Program-made: the position numbers and the translations under genes
DNA from: CAVPWP01 sp050789285
Lineage (GTDB): Bacteria > Pseudomonadota > Alphaproteobacteria > Rhodobacterales > Rhodobacteraceae
Direction of reading: 5' to 3'
DNA: 64,000 nt
Assembly: GCF_050789285.1 (NCBI RefSeq)
Contig: NZ_JBOUVX010000001.1
Span: forward strand, 186,001 to 250,000
The notes under the pieces: model-generated
The model's database searches: none
What the model saw: the letters and a program-made list of their open reading frames with translations, nothing else
What the model was told of the DNA's origin: nothing
Shown: positions 8,106 through 16,205 of the stretch, one piece after another
Layout of the letters: each line of letters begins with the position of its first letter
How positions within the stretch are numbered: position 1 is the stretch's first letter

Positions 8106-8122
8106 GGGATGGCTTGATTTTT

Positions 8123-8137
8123 GTTCACGACTTGTTC
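8123..8137 (+). promoter_or_regulatory. LexA (SOS) box upstream of mmcB
   Basis: The sequence GTTCACGACTTGTTC is an exact match to the alphaproteobacterial LexA operator, GTTC-N7-GTTC. It ends 11 bases before the mmcB start codon, a position where bound LexA would block the promoter or early transcription. The downstream gene belongs to a DNA-repair family known to be SOS-controlled in Caulobacter, which supports the call. Confidence 0.8.
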
Positions 8138-8148
8138 ACAGTCCCTCC

Positions 8149-8637
8149 ATGCCCGACGATCTTGCCTGCCACGCCGCAAGGCCTGCCGACCGCCCGGCGG
8201 AACGCCCGGGCCAGACCCTTGCCCGGGGCGTTTGCCGTCACCTGCTCGGGCATGACTTCGTCACCGTCGAGGAACTGATCCCCGCGCCGGGGCTGCGGGT
8301 CGACGTCATGGCCTTGGGGCCGAAAGGCGAGATCTGGGTGATCGAATGCAAGTCCTCGCGCGCCGATTACATGTCGGACACGAAGTGGCAGGGCTACCTT
8401 GGGTTCTGCGACCGGTTCTTCTGGGCTGTGGACGAGGCCTTCCCGACCGACCTTCTACCCCAGGACACCGGCCTCATCATCGCCGACGCCTATGACGCCG
8501 AGATCCTGCGGCTTGGGCCCGAGACGAAGCTGCCGGGTGCGCGTCGGAAGTCGATGGTGCAGAAGTTCGCGCGCCACGCCGCCGTGCGCTGGCATGCGGC
8601 GCGGGATCCGGCGTTCACGGGCGTCTGGCCGGGCTAG
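8149..8637 (+). CDS. mmcB: MmcB-family DNA repair protein (PD-(D/E)XK-like)
   Basis: 162 residues. The core contains LRVDVMALGPKGEIWVIECKSSRADY, where the Asp in RVDV and the Glu-Cys-Lys (ExK) form a PD-(D/E)XK nuclease-like site, followed by KWQGYLGFCDRFFWAVD and GLIIADAY. This is the MmcB/DUF2081-like family first linked to mitomycin C resistance in Caulobacter. Start choice: ATG at 8149 gives the MPDDLACHA N-terminus, and a longer frame from 8104 would cross the LexA box. It stands alone, preceded by the GTTC-N7-GTTC operator, so induction by DNA damage is likely. Its stop overlaps the convergent small gene by 4 bases. Confidence 0.85.
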   Translation: MPDDLACHAARPADRPAERPGQTLARGVCRHLLGHDFVTVEELIPAPGLRVDVMALGPKGEIWVIECKSSRADYMSDTKWQGYLGFCDRFFWAVDEAFPTDLLPQDTGLIIADAYDAEILRLGPETKLPGARRKSMVQKFARHAAVRWHAARDPAFTGVWPG

Positions 8638-8834
8638 CGGTCCTTCTTGCCGCTCATCGTGCGGGCGCGCGCGGCCGCGGCGCGGATCTCGTCTGCGATC
8701 TCCTCGGCCTCGTCGGGGTCGAAGTCGAGAGGCAGGTCGACCCCGTCGCCTTCGATATAGATCCGCACCATCCCCATCGAGGTGGGGCCGATCTGAAGGT
8801 TCGCGGCGACGTCGGATTCGGAATTGATGCCCAT
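8634..8834 (-). CDS. Small acidic conserved protein (possibly DUF6324)
   Basis: 66 residues, start MGINSESDVAANLQIGPTSM. It has a short beta-like part (MVRIYIEGDGVDLPLDF), then an acidic turn DPDEAEEIADEIRAAAARAR that should form a helix, and a basic tail. I recall similar short proteins across Rhodobacteraceae, possibly under the DUF6324 name, but this was not checked. A longer frame from 8981 runs through the start of the divergent GNAT gene and is unlikely. It is convergent with mmcB, overlapping its stop by 4 bases. Function unknown. Confidence 0.7.
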   Translation of the reverse strand: MGINSESDVAANLQIGPTSMGMVRIYIEGDGVDLPLDFDPDEAEEIADEIRAAAARARTMSGKKDR

Positions 8835-8931
8835 GTCCGCCTCGGCTGGCTGAAGATTGCCTCCCTTACCGTCCGGGCCGCGGGCGATCAAGGCCGCCCT
8901 TGATGACAGCCCGGGCCTCTGAAAGGATCGC

Positions 8932-9435
8932 ATGATGACGTCTGCGGCCACGGACACGGCGATCTTGCGCGAGTTTCGCACCGGGGATGCCGGCTGGCTG
9001 ATCGAGCAGCACGCCCTTCTCTATGCCCGCGACGAAGGCTTCGACGCCAGTTTCGGCGCGCTTGTGGCCGAGATCCTTGCGGACTTCCTGCGCAGCCACG
9101 AACCGGCGACCGAGCGCGGCTGGATCGCAGAGGCGGCGGGTCTGCGGCTTGGGTCGATCTTCTGCGTTCAGTCGGGCGAGCCCGGCGTGGCCAAGCTGCG
9201 GCTGTTCCTTCTGATCCCCGAAGCCCGTGGCAGGGGGCTGGGACAGCGCCTTCTCGACGACTGCCTTGGCTTCGCGCGGGCGGTCGGATACCGGCGCCTG
9301 AAGGTCTGGACCTACGAAAGCCATCGCGCCGCCTGCGCGCTTTACGCGCGCAACGGCTTTGCCTGCACGGCGTCCGCCCCGGTGCGATCCTTCGGGGTCG
9401 ACCTTGTCGAGCAAACCTGGGAGATCGCCCTCTGA
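8932..9435 (+). CDS. GNAT family N-acetyltransferase
   Basis: 167 residues with the GNAT core: a beta-strand KLRLFLLIPEARGRGLGQRLL that contains the acetyl-CoA binding R/Q-x-x-G-x-G/A loop (RGRGLG), then LKVWTYESHRAACALYARNGF, the usual second half of the fold. It transfers an acetyl group from acetyl-CoA to an unknown amine; the substrate cannot be inferred. The gene starts ATGATG with an AAAGGA ribosome-binding site; the second ATG at 8935 has better spacing. It ends 43 bases before the tRNA-His gene. Confidence 0.85.
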   Translation: MMTSAATDTAILREFRTGDAGWLIEQHALLYARDEGFDASFGALVAEILADFLRSHEPATERGWIAEAAGLRLGSIFCVQSGEPGVAKLRLFLLIPEARGRGLGQRLLDDCLGFARAVGYRRLKVWTYESHRAACALYARNGFACTASAPVRSFGVDLVEQTWEIAL

Positions 9436-9478
9436 GCCCTTGCAATCGCGGGGGGGCGAGAGTAAATCGCCCGGCAGT

Positions 9479-9555
9479 GCCGCCTTAGCTCAGTTGGTTA
9501 GAGCGCTGGATTGTGGATCCAGAGGTCCCCCGTTCAAGCCGGGGAGGCGGTACCA
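9479..9555 (+). tRNA. tRNA-His (anticodon GTG), no encoded G-1, CCA encoded
   Basis: A complete cloverleaf can be drawn. The acceptor stem GCCGCCT pairs with AGGCGGT (a G1:U72 wobble and six Watson-Crick pairs), the D arm contains AGCTCAGTTGGTTAGAGC, the anticodon stem is CTGGA/TCCAG with loop TTGTGGA and anticodon GTG at 9513-9515, and the T arm contains GTTCAAGCC. It ends A73-CCA with CCA encoded. The base before position 1 is T, so the usual G-1 of tRNA-His is absent, and the discriminator is A rather than C. This matches the aberrant tRNA-His known from many alphaproteobacteria. Confidence 0.97.
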
Positions 9556-9650
9556 CTCTCCCTCCGGTAGCACCCGATTGACCCTGTCCTCGATGCCGCA
9601 CTAGGCTTGCCCTTGGGGCACAGGGCGCCCCGGGGGCGGAGCGCTTCGGG

Positions 9651-11093
9651 ATGACATCGGCCAATTACGCGGTAGTCGCTCTTGTCATCCACGTTTCGCT
9701 TCTTGCGGTGTTCATCACGCGCGCCCTTTTGCGGCCCAACCGCGAGCCGTCGTCCCGGGTGGCCTGGGTCCTTGTGATCCTCGCGGTGCCGGCGCTTGGC
9801 ATTCTGGCCTACATCCTGCTTGGCGAAACGAATGTCGGCCGCCGGAAGGTGGCCCGTTACCGCGAGATCAGCGCGCGGCTTTTCGAGAAGGCGCGAACCC
9901 TGAACGACGCCGCCTTCTACGAAAAGGTCGATCCCGAGCATCGCCACCTCTTTCGCCTGGGCCAGTCGATCAGCCACTTCCGTCCGCGCGGTGGCAATAC
10001 CGCGCATCTGATGGAAGACTCGGCCGCGACGGTCGACGCGATGGTCGCCGACATCGACGCCGCCCGCGACCACGTGCACATCCTGTTCTATATCTGGCTG
10101 ACCGACAACAACGGGCTGAAGGTCGTCGAGGCAGCGAAGCGGGCTGCGCTGCGTGGGGTCACGGTGCGCGCCATGGCCGACGATCTTGGCTCGCGCGGGC
10201 TTATCCGGTCGATGCACTGGACGGACATGGCCGATGCCGGCGTCCGCCTTGCCCGGGCGCTGCCCATCGGCAACCCGTTCCTGCGCCCGATCAAGGGGCG
10301 GATCGACCTGCGCAATCACCGCAAGATCCTGGTGATCGACAACCGCGTGACCTATTGCGGCAGCCAGAACTGCGCCGACCCCGAGTTCCTCGTGAAGGCG
10401 AAATACGCGCCGTGGGTCGATCTGATGGTCCGCTTCGAGGGGCCGGTGGCAATGCAGAACCAGGCGCTGTTCCTGCAGGACTGGATGACCCACGTGCCCG
10501 AGGATCTGACGGGGATTCTGCGGGATCCCGGCGACGGCGCGGACGGCGTCGTCGCACAGGTGATCGGAACCGGGCCCACCGTGCGTCCTTCGGCCATGCC
10601 CGAGATGTTCGAGGCGCTGATGCACGCGGCCCGTGACGAGCTTGTGATCACGACGCCCTACTACGTGCCCTCCGAGTCGATGCAGTCCGCGATCCGCGCG
10701 GCGGGGCAGAGGGGGGTCGACACCGTCCTGGTCCTTCCCGCGCGCAACGACAGCTGGATCGTCTCGGCCGCCAGCCGCAGCTACTATGCCGACCTGCTGC
10801 AAGCCGGCGTGCGTGTCTTCGAGTATCAGAAGGGCCTGCTGCATGCGAAGACCCTGACAATCGACGGAAAGGTGGCGCTGATCGGTTCGGCCAACCTCGA
10901 CCGGCGCAGCTTCGACCTGAACTACGAGAACAACATTCTTCTGGAATGCCGGGACCTGACCGCCGCGATCAGAACGCGCCAGCAGGACTACCTGGCGGAC
11001 TCGCGGGAACTTCACGCAGACGAGGTCCGCGGCTGGAGCGCGCCACGCCGGCTGTGGAACAACACGATCGGAATGATGGGGCCCGTTCTCTAG
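9651..11093 (+). CDS. cls: Cardiolipin synthase (phospholipase D family)
   Basis: 480 residues. Two N-terminal membrane segments are visible (about residues 5-25 and 38-58, the latter ending in LLGETNVGRRK). Two HxK(x)4D catalytic motifs follow: LRNHRKILVID around residue 225 and LLHAKTLTIDG near residue 400, each followed by a conserved GS-N segment (YCGSQN and LIGSANLDRRSF). The enzyme joins two phosphatidylglycerol molecules into cardiolipin and glycerol at the inner membrane. It stands alone after tRNA-His, and the next gene is convergent with about 28 bases between the stops. Confidence 0.93.
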   Translation: MTSANYAVVALVIHVSLLAVFITRALLRPNREPSSRVAWVLVILAVPALGILAYILLGETNVGRRKVARYREISARLFEKARTLNDAAFYEKVDPEHRHLFRLGQSISHFRPRGGNTAHLMEDSAATVDAMVADIDAARDHVHILFYIWLTDNNGLKVVEAAKRAALRGVTVRAMADDLGSRGLIRSMHWTDMADAGVRLARALPIGNPFLRPIKGRIDLRNHRKILVIDNRVTYCGSQNCADPEFLVKAKYAPWVDLMVRFEGPVAMQNQALFLQDWMTHVPEDLTGILRDPGDGADGVVAQVIGTGPTVRPSAMPEMFEALMHAARDELVITTPYYVPSESMQSAIRAAGQRGVDTVLVLPARNDSWIVSAASRSYYADLLQAGVRVFEYQKGLLHAKTLTIDGKVALIGSANLDRRSFDLNYENNILLECRDLTAAIRTRQQDYLADSRELHADEVRGWSAPRRLWNNTIGMMGPVL

Positions 11094-11121
11094 CGACCGG
11101 GCCCCTGCAGGGTGGCTGGCC

Positions 11122-12828
11122 TCAGCCCGCCACGAGGCCCATCTGCTCGAGTTTCAGAAGCACCTGGTGCGCGCAGTGATCGACCTCGACGTTCTCGGTG
11201 TCGAGACGCAGTTCGGGGGTCTCGGGCACGTCGTAGGGATCCGAGATGCCGGTGAACTCCTTGATCTTGCCTTCGCGCGCCAGTCGGTAAAGACCCTTGC
11301 GGTCGCGCCGCTCGCATTCCTCGAGGCTGGTTGCGACATGCACCTCGACGAAGGCGCCATACTGCTCGATCTCTTCGCGGACCGCCCGGCGGGTCGTCGC
11401 ATAGGGTGCGATGGGCGCGCAGATGGCGATGCCGCCGTTCTTGGTGATCTCGCTGGCGACGAAGCCGATGCGGCGGATGTTGAGGTCGCGATGCTCTTTC
11501 GAGAAGCCAAGCTCGGACGACAGGTTCTTGCGCACCACATCCCCGTCAAGCAGCGTGACCGGGCGCCCGCCCATCTCCATCAGCTTGACCATGAGGGCGT
11601 TGGCGATCGTCGACTTGCCCGAGCCCGAGAAGCCCGTGAAGAATACCGTGAAGCCCTGCTGCGAGCGCGGCGGATAGCGGCGGCGCAGTTCGTTCACAAC
11701 CTCGGGGAACGAGAACCACTCGGGGATCTCAAGCCCCTCGCGCAGGCGGCGGCGAAGCTCGGTGCCTGAGATGTCAAGGATCGTTGCCCCGTCCGTCACC
11801 TCGTCACGGGGTTCGTACTGGGCACGTTCCTGGACATAGACCATCTGTTTGAAATCGACCATCTCGATGCCGATTTCCTTCTGGTGCTGGGCGAAAAGCT
11901 CTTGCGCGGCGTAGGGGTCGTAGAAATCCTGGCCCTGGCTGTTCTTGCCCGGGCCGGCGTGGTCGCGGCCCACGATCATGTGGGTGCAGCCGTGGTTGCG
12001 ACGGATGATTCCGTGCCAGACGGCCTCGCGCGGACCAGCCATGCGCATGGCAAGGTTGAGAAGGCTCATCGTCGTCGTCGCGGCCGGATATTTGTCGAGC
12101 ACCGCCTCGTAGCAGCGCACGCGGGTGAAGTGGTCGACGTCGCCCGGTTTCGTCATGCCGACGACGGGATGGATCAGAAGGTTGGCCTCGGCTTCACGCG
12201 CGGCGCGGAAGGTCAGTTCCTGGTGCGCGCGGTGCAGCGGGTTGCGGGTCTGGAAGGCCACGATGCGCCGCCAGCCCAGCTTGCGAAAATAGGCGCGCAG
12301 TTCGTTCGGCGTGTCGCGGCGGGCCTTGAAGTCGTAGTGGACGGGCTGCTGGATGCCGGTGATCGGGCCGCCAAGATAGACCGGCCCGGCCGTGTGATGC
12401 AGGTAGTTGACCGCCGGATGGGCAAGGTCGTTCGCGCCGAAGACCTTTTCGGCCTCGCGCGCCTTGTCGGGGCTCCACTTGTCGGTGACCGACATGATCG
12501 CAAGGATCACGCCTTCCTGGTCGCGCAGCGCGATGTCCTGGCCGGGTTCGACGGTGCCTGCGAATTTCTCGCTCACGTCCAGGGTGATCGGGATGGGCCA
12601 GAGCGTGCCGTCCGCGGTGCGCATGTTCTCGACCACGCCGTCGTAGTCGGCTTCGGTCTGGAAGCCCTTGAGCGGGTGGAAGCCGCCGTTCATCAGAAGC
12701 TCGAGGTCACAGATCTGGCGGGGGGTCAGATCCCATGACGGAAGCTCGCCGGCTTCGACCTTCAGCTTCTGCGCGCTGTCATAGGAGACGTAGAGTTCCG
12801 GGATCGGGACAAGATTGGGGAGTTGCAT
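11122..12828 (-). CDS. Bifunctional sulfate adenylyltransferase / APS kinase
   Basis: 568 residues. The N-terminal two thirds is ATP sulfurylase: MNGGFHPLKGF, QTRNPLHRAHQEL (the HxxH nucleotide site) and GRDHAGPG are all present. The C-terminal part is APS kinase, with P-loop GFSGSGKSTIANAL, LLDGDVVRKNLSSELGFS and the GLYRLAREGKIKEFTGISDPY segment. It therefore makes PAPS from sulfate in two steps on one chain. Upstream in-frame codons reach 12891, but MQLPNLVPIPELYVSY is the natural N-terminus. It follows trxB on the same strand after about 200 bases; thioredoxin reduced by TrxB would feed the next reduction step, a plausible functional link. Confidence 0.93.
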   Translation of the reverse strand: MQLPNLVPIPELYVSYDSAQKLKVEAGELPSWDLTPRQICDLELLMNGGFHPLKGFQTEADYDGVVENMRTADGTLWPIPITLDVSEKFAGTVEPGQDIALRDQEGVILAIMSVTDKWSPDKAREAEKVFGANDLAHPAVNYLHHTAGPVYLGGPITGIQQPVHYDFKARRDTPNELRAYFRKLGWRRIVAFQTRNPLHRAHQELTFRAAREAEANLLIHPVVGMTKPGDVDHFTRVRCYEAVLDKYPAATTTMSLLNLAMRMAGPREAVWHGIIRRNHGCTHMIVGRDHAGPGKNSQGQDFYDPYAAQELFAQHQKEIGIEMVDFKQMVYVQERAQYEPRDEVTDGATILDISGTELRRRLREGLEIPEWFSFPEVVNELRRRYPPRSQQGFTVFFTGFSGSGKSTIANALMVKLMEMGGRPVTLLDGDVVRKNLSSELGFSKEHRDLNIRRIGFVASEITKNGGIAICAPIAPYATTRRAVREEIEQYGAFVEVHVATSLEECERRDRKGLYRLAREGKIKEFTGISDPYDVPETPELRLDTENVEVDHCAHQVLLKLEQMGLVAG

Positions 12829-13025
12829 CAACACACTCGCATCAAGGGCAAAAGGCGCGGGCTGTCGCGCCGAAGAGGGTTCGCGCGCCACCTACTCCTG
12901 CGCCACGCCCGGCACAACCCGTGCCGCAGCGGTCGCGCGAAAACGGAGTGTTCCCTATGTCCTGCGGGTGACGGTGCCGCGAGGCCCGGCAGGGGGCAGC
13001 TGGCGCGCAGGCGGGCCTTCCGGTG

Positions 13026-13994
13026 TTACTCCGCGGCGGCGGCCGCGCCTTGCGCGTCCTGTTCGGCGAGGAACCGCTCGGCCTCGAGCGCGGCCATGCA
13101 GCCCATGCCCGCACTCGTCACCGCCTGGCGATAGACGTGATCGGTCAGATCGCCCGCCGCGAAGACCCCGGGAATCGAGGTGGCCGTCGAGTCGGGTTTC
13201 GTGACCACATAGCCGCCGTGGTGGGTTTCAAGCTGGTCCCGGACCAGTTCGGATGCCGGCGCATGGCCGATGGCGACGAAGAAGCCCGCGCAGGGAAGCG
13301 TGCGGCTTTCGCCGGTCTTGACGTTGCGGACCACCACGCCGTCGACGCCGCGCGGGGTTTCGCTGCCCACGACTTCGGTCACCTCGTGGTCCCAGACGAC
13401 CTCGACCTTGGGGTTGTTGAACAGGCGGTGCTGCAGGATCTTCTCGGCCCGCAGTTCGTTCCTGCGGTGGACCAGCGTGACCTTCGAGGCGAAGTTCGTC
13501 AGGAACAGCGCCTCTTCCACGGCGGTGTTGCCGCCGCCGATCACGACGACGTCCTTGCCGCGATAGAAGAACCCGTCGCAGGTTGCGCAGGCCGAGACGC
13601 CGAAGCCCTTGAAATGTTCCTCCGACGGCAGCCCCAGCCACTTCGCCTGCGCGCCCGTCGCCAGGATCACCGCGTCGGCGGTGTAGGTCGTGCCGCTGTC
13701 GCCCTGCGCGGCGAAGGGGCGCCGCGACAGGTCGATGCTCTGGATGTGGTCGGCGATGATTTCGGTTCCCATGGCCCGGGCGTGGGCCTCCATCCGCACC
13801 ATGAGGTCCGGCCCCTGCACCTCGGTGTCGCCGGGCCAGTTCTCGACCTCGGTGGTGATGGTAAGCTGCCCGCCGGGCTGGATGCCCTGGATCAGCACGG
13901 GGTTCAGCATGGCGCGCGAGGCATAGACGCCCGCGGTGTAACCTGCGGGACCCGACCCGATGATCAGGACCCGGGCATGCTTCTTGTCGGACAT
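13026..13994 (-). CDS. trxB: Thioredoxin-disulfide reductase
   Basis: 322 residues. Motifs in order: N-terminal FAD-binding IIGSGPAGYTAGVYASRA, the redox-active ACATCDGFFYRGKDV around residue 140, the NADPH-binding GGGNTAVEEALFLTNFA, and the C-terminal FAD segment GVFAAGDLTDHVYRQAVTSAG. It reduces thioredoxin with NADPH. The length and motif order are standard. It lies downstream of the AAA+ ATPase gene on the same strand but is separated by a strong terminator-like hairpin, so it probably has its own promoter in the 230-base gap. Confidence 0.95.
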   Translation of the reverse strand: MSDKKHARVLIIGSGPAGYTAGVYASRAMLNPVLIQGIQPGGQLTITTEVENWPGDTEVQGPDLMVRMEAHARAMGTEIIADHIQSIDLSRRPFAAQGDSGTTYTADAVILATGAQAKWLGLPSEEHFKGFGVSACATCDGFFYRGKDVVVIGGGNTAVEEALFLTNFASKVTLVHRRNELRAEKILQHRLFNNPKVEVVWDHEVTEVVGSETPRGVDGVVVRNVKTGESRTLPCAGFFVAIGHAPASELVRDQLETHHGGYVVTKPDSTATSIPGVFAAGDLTDHVYRQAVTSAGMGCMAALEAERFLAEQDAQGAAAAAE

Positions 13995-14097
13995 CTCGAT
14001 CCTCCTGACAGCTTGGCGGCCAGACGGATATAGACGGCGCCCGCGCGGTGCGGAACCCCCGGCGCATGCGAAACGGGCCAGGCGAAACGGTTCGCGT

Positions 14098-14126
14098 GAA
14101 ACGGCGGGCGCTTTCGCGCCCGCCGT
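14098..14126 (-). terminator. Intrinsic terminator after the Tad-cluster ATPase
   Basis: A perfect 11-bp stem, ACGGCGGGCGC (14101-14111) and GCGCCCGCCGT (14116-14126), with a TTTC loop. Read on the minus strand, the stem is followed by TTTC, a short T-run. It lies about 100 bases past the ATPase stop and before trxB, so it likely marks the end of the Tad transcription unit. Confidence 0.7.
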
Positions 14127-14228
14127 CTTGGCTCTCGGTAGTAGGGGTGGGATCCTCGCAAACCAGGACGCGCCCGGCGCTGTCGGCGGTATGGTCGCCG
14201 TCGGTGGAGGGCTATCGGTGCACGACGG

Positions 14229-15539
14229 TCAGTGCACGATCGACTCTTCCTTGACGAACATGTTGGCCCAGGCGCGTTCGACCAATGCCGGCGACATCTG
14301 GTAGGGGATGCCTTCGAATTCGCAGATGGCGATCATCTGGTCGATCAGGAACACCGGCTGGTAGTTCGCATAGATATTGTCGATCGTCGGATACTTCTCG
14401 CGCATCAGGTAGATCAGCGTCTCTTCGTCCAGCGGGATCTTCTTCTTCTTCGCCACCATCGCGAAGATCTTCAGGAAATCCTGCTGGTTCGGCCCGTCGA
14501 TCTTGATCTTGAAGAAGATCCGGCGAAGCGCCGCCTTGTCGAAGATCTCGTTGGGGTGGAAGTTGGTCGAGAAGATCACCAGCGTGTCGAACGGCACTTC
14601 GAATTTTTCGCCCGACTGAAGCGCCAGGATGTCCTTGCCCTCTTCCAGCGGGACGATCCAGCGGTTGATCAGCGCCTGAGGCGGTTCTTCCTGGCGGCCA
14701 AGGTCGTCGACGATGAAGACCCCTCCGGTCGCCTTCAGCTGCAGCGGGGCCTGGTAGGTGCGCGCCGTCGGGTTGTAGACAAGGTCGAGCATCGACAGAC
14801 TGAGTTCGCCCCCGGTGATCACCGTCGGGCGTTCGCACAACACATAGCGCGTGTCATAGCGATTGCCGGTGCGACGCAGCGAGTTCGGGTCGTCGACAAG
14901 TTCTTCGGCAGCCGAATGCACGATCGGGTCGTAGACCGTGATGACCTGACCCGCGTATTCGATCGCGCGGGGCACATAGATCTTGTCGCCCAGCGCGTTG
15001 CGGATCCCGTTCGAGATCGACGACTTGCCGTTGCCCGGGGGACCGTACATTAGGATCGACCGTCCCGCGCTGACCGCCGGGCCAAGGTGGTCAAGCAGTT
15101 CGGGCGGCAGGATCAGGTGGCCCATCGCGCCTGTCAGCTGGTCGCGCGTGATCTGGATGTTGCGGATCGACTGGCGCTTGACCTGTTCGGCATAGACCTG
15201 CATCGGCACGGGCATCGCGCCGTAGTATTCCGACTGCGACAGCGCATCGAGCGCGCGCGCCTTGCCGCTGTCGGTCAGCTGATAGCCCATCTCGCCGCCC
15301 GAGTTGGCGTGCAGCGTCCCGGTCGCCTGGACAAGCTTCTGGCCGCGGGCAAGGTCCACCAGTTCCTGGGTGACCGGCACCGGCAGGCAGATCGCGCGCG
15401 ACAACTCGGTCACGAGTTCAAGGTTCATGCGGAACATGGTCTTGAGCAGGATGTCCCGCATCATGACCGTGGTAAGCTTCATTTCCGAAAGGCTGCGCGG
15501 CGCCGGGGGGGCCATCACGCCGGTGGTCTGCATGTTCAT
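14229..15539 (-). CDS. AAA+ ATPase at the end of the Tad pilus cluster
   Basis: 436 residues. Residues 1-150 look like a helical, winged-helix-type adaptor (LSEMKLTTVMMRDILLKTMF, then YQLTDSGKARALDAL). The ATPase module follows: Walker A YGPPGNGKSS near 166-174, Walker B GGVFIVDDLGRQ near 272-283, sensor-type IFSTNFHPNEIFDKAALRRIF, and a C-terminal helical lid. It resembles MoxR/ClpX-like predicted ATPases (COG0714 style) and not the TadA secretion ATPase. The frame extends upstream to 16172, but that stretch is the shadow of tadV, and MNMQTTGVM is the natural start. Its role in the pilus is inferred from position only. Confidence 0.82.
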   Translation of the reverse strand: MNMQTTGVMAPPAPRSLSEMKLTTVMMRDILLKTMFRMNLELVTELSRAICLPVPVTQELVDLARGQKLVQATGTLHANSGGEMGYQLTDSGKARALDALSQSEYYGAMPVPMQVYAEQVKRQSIRNIQITRDQLTGAMGHLILPPELLDHLGPAVSAGRSILMYGPPGNGKSSISNGIRNALGDKIYVPRAIEYAGQVITVYDPIVHSAAEELVDDPNSLRRTGNRYDTRYVLCERPTVITGGELSLSMLDLVYNPTARTYQAPLQLKATGGVFIVDDLGRQEEPPQALINRWIVPLEEGKDILALQSGEKFEVPFDTLVIFSTNFHPNEIFDKAALRRIFFKIKIDGPNQQDFLKIFAMVAKKKKIPLDEETLIYLMREKYPTIDNIYANYQPVFLIDQMIAICEFEGIPYQMSPALVERAWANMFVKEESIVH

Positions 15540-15703
15540 CCTGAACCGCTCCGCAACTGCTGTCTCTGCCGATGGCGGGGCGCCACGCGCTGCGGGCGCG
15601 CGCAAATCACCCTGCCGATCCTTCGCATCGTGATGCCGGGTCAATGTGGCCAAATGATGAAGACACGCGGCCGGGGCCGCCAGAAAGCGGTCGCAATCGG
15701 CGT

Positions 15704-16195
15704 TCAGGCCGGGGTGCGCAGGGCCAGCGCGAGATACCCCACCAGCGTTCCCGACAGGGCCAGTCCCATGGGAAAGTCCTTGCGCGTCCAGCTTTCCCAT
15801 CCGGGAAAGGCCCGGCGCACCGCGGGGATGCGGCGCACGGCGCGGTGGGTGATGAAGGCCGCGATCAGCACGGCGGAAAACAGGATCAGCACGAAAAGCC
15901 AGTCCGCCAGCGCGAAGAAGGGCGCCATCGCCGCGGCGAACTTGGCGTCCCCCGCGCCAAGCGCCCCCGTGAGGTTGAGAAGAAATCCCACCAGCAGAAC
16001 CACCACGAGGTGACTCCACCGCCACAGGTACTCGGGCAGGGGCAGGACAAGCACGCCCACCACGGCGAAGACCGCCGTCAGGGCGAGGACCGCCTTGTTG
16101 GGGATCTTCATCGTGGCCATGTCGCTCCACGCCACCCACAGCGCGATGGGCAGCGTGGTGATCAGGAACCACAGCGCGGCGTCGGGATAGGCCAT
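15704..16195 (-). CDS. cpaA: Prepilin peptidase, TadV/CpaA type
   Basis: 163 residues and strongly hydrophobic, with about five membrane segments. The two catalytic aspartates of type IV prepilin peptidases are visible: SDMATMKIPN in the first cytoplasmic loop and GALGAGDAKF in the second. It lacks the N-terminal methylase domain, as usual for the short TadV/CpaA class. It should cleave the leader of the Flp pilins encoded at 25983-26641. It lies 10 bases after tadD in the same transcription unit. A longer frame on the same strand in another register is a shadow. Confidence 0.92.
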   Translation of the reverse strand: MAYPDAALWFLITTLPIALWVAWSDMATMKIPNKAVLALTAVFAVVGVLVLPLPEYLWRWSHLVVVLLVGFLLNLTGALGAGDAKFAAAMAPFFALADWLFVLILFSAVLIAAFITHRAVRRIPAVRRAFPGWESWTRKDFPMGLALSGTLVGYLALALRTPA

Positions 16196-16205
16196 GCCCC
16201 GCCGA

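Noticed and set aside
9545..9650. Second tRNA or terminator after tRNA-His
   Set aside because: No second cloverleaf can be drawn, and the GC-rich stretches do not form a convincing stem with a T-run.
15540..16172. N-terminal extension of the Tad-cluster ATPase into tadV
   Set aside because: The extension reads the tadV gene in another frame and is low-complexity; MNMQTTGVM at 15539 is a natural start.
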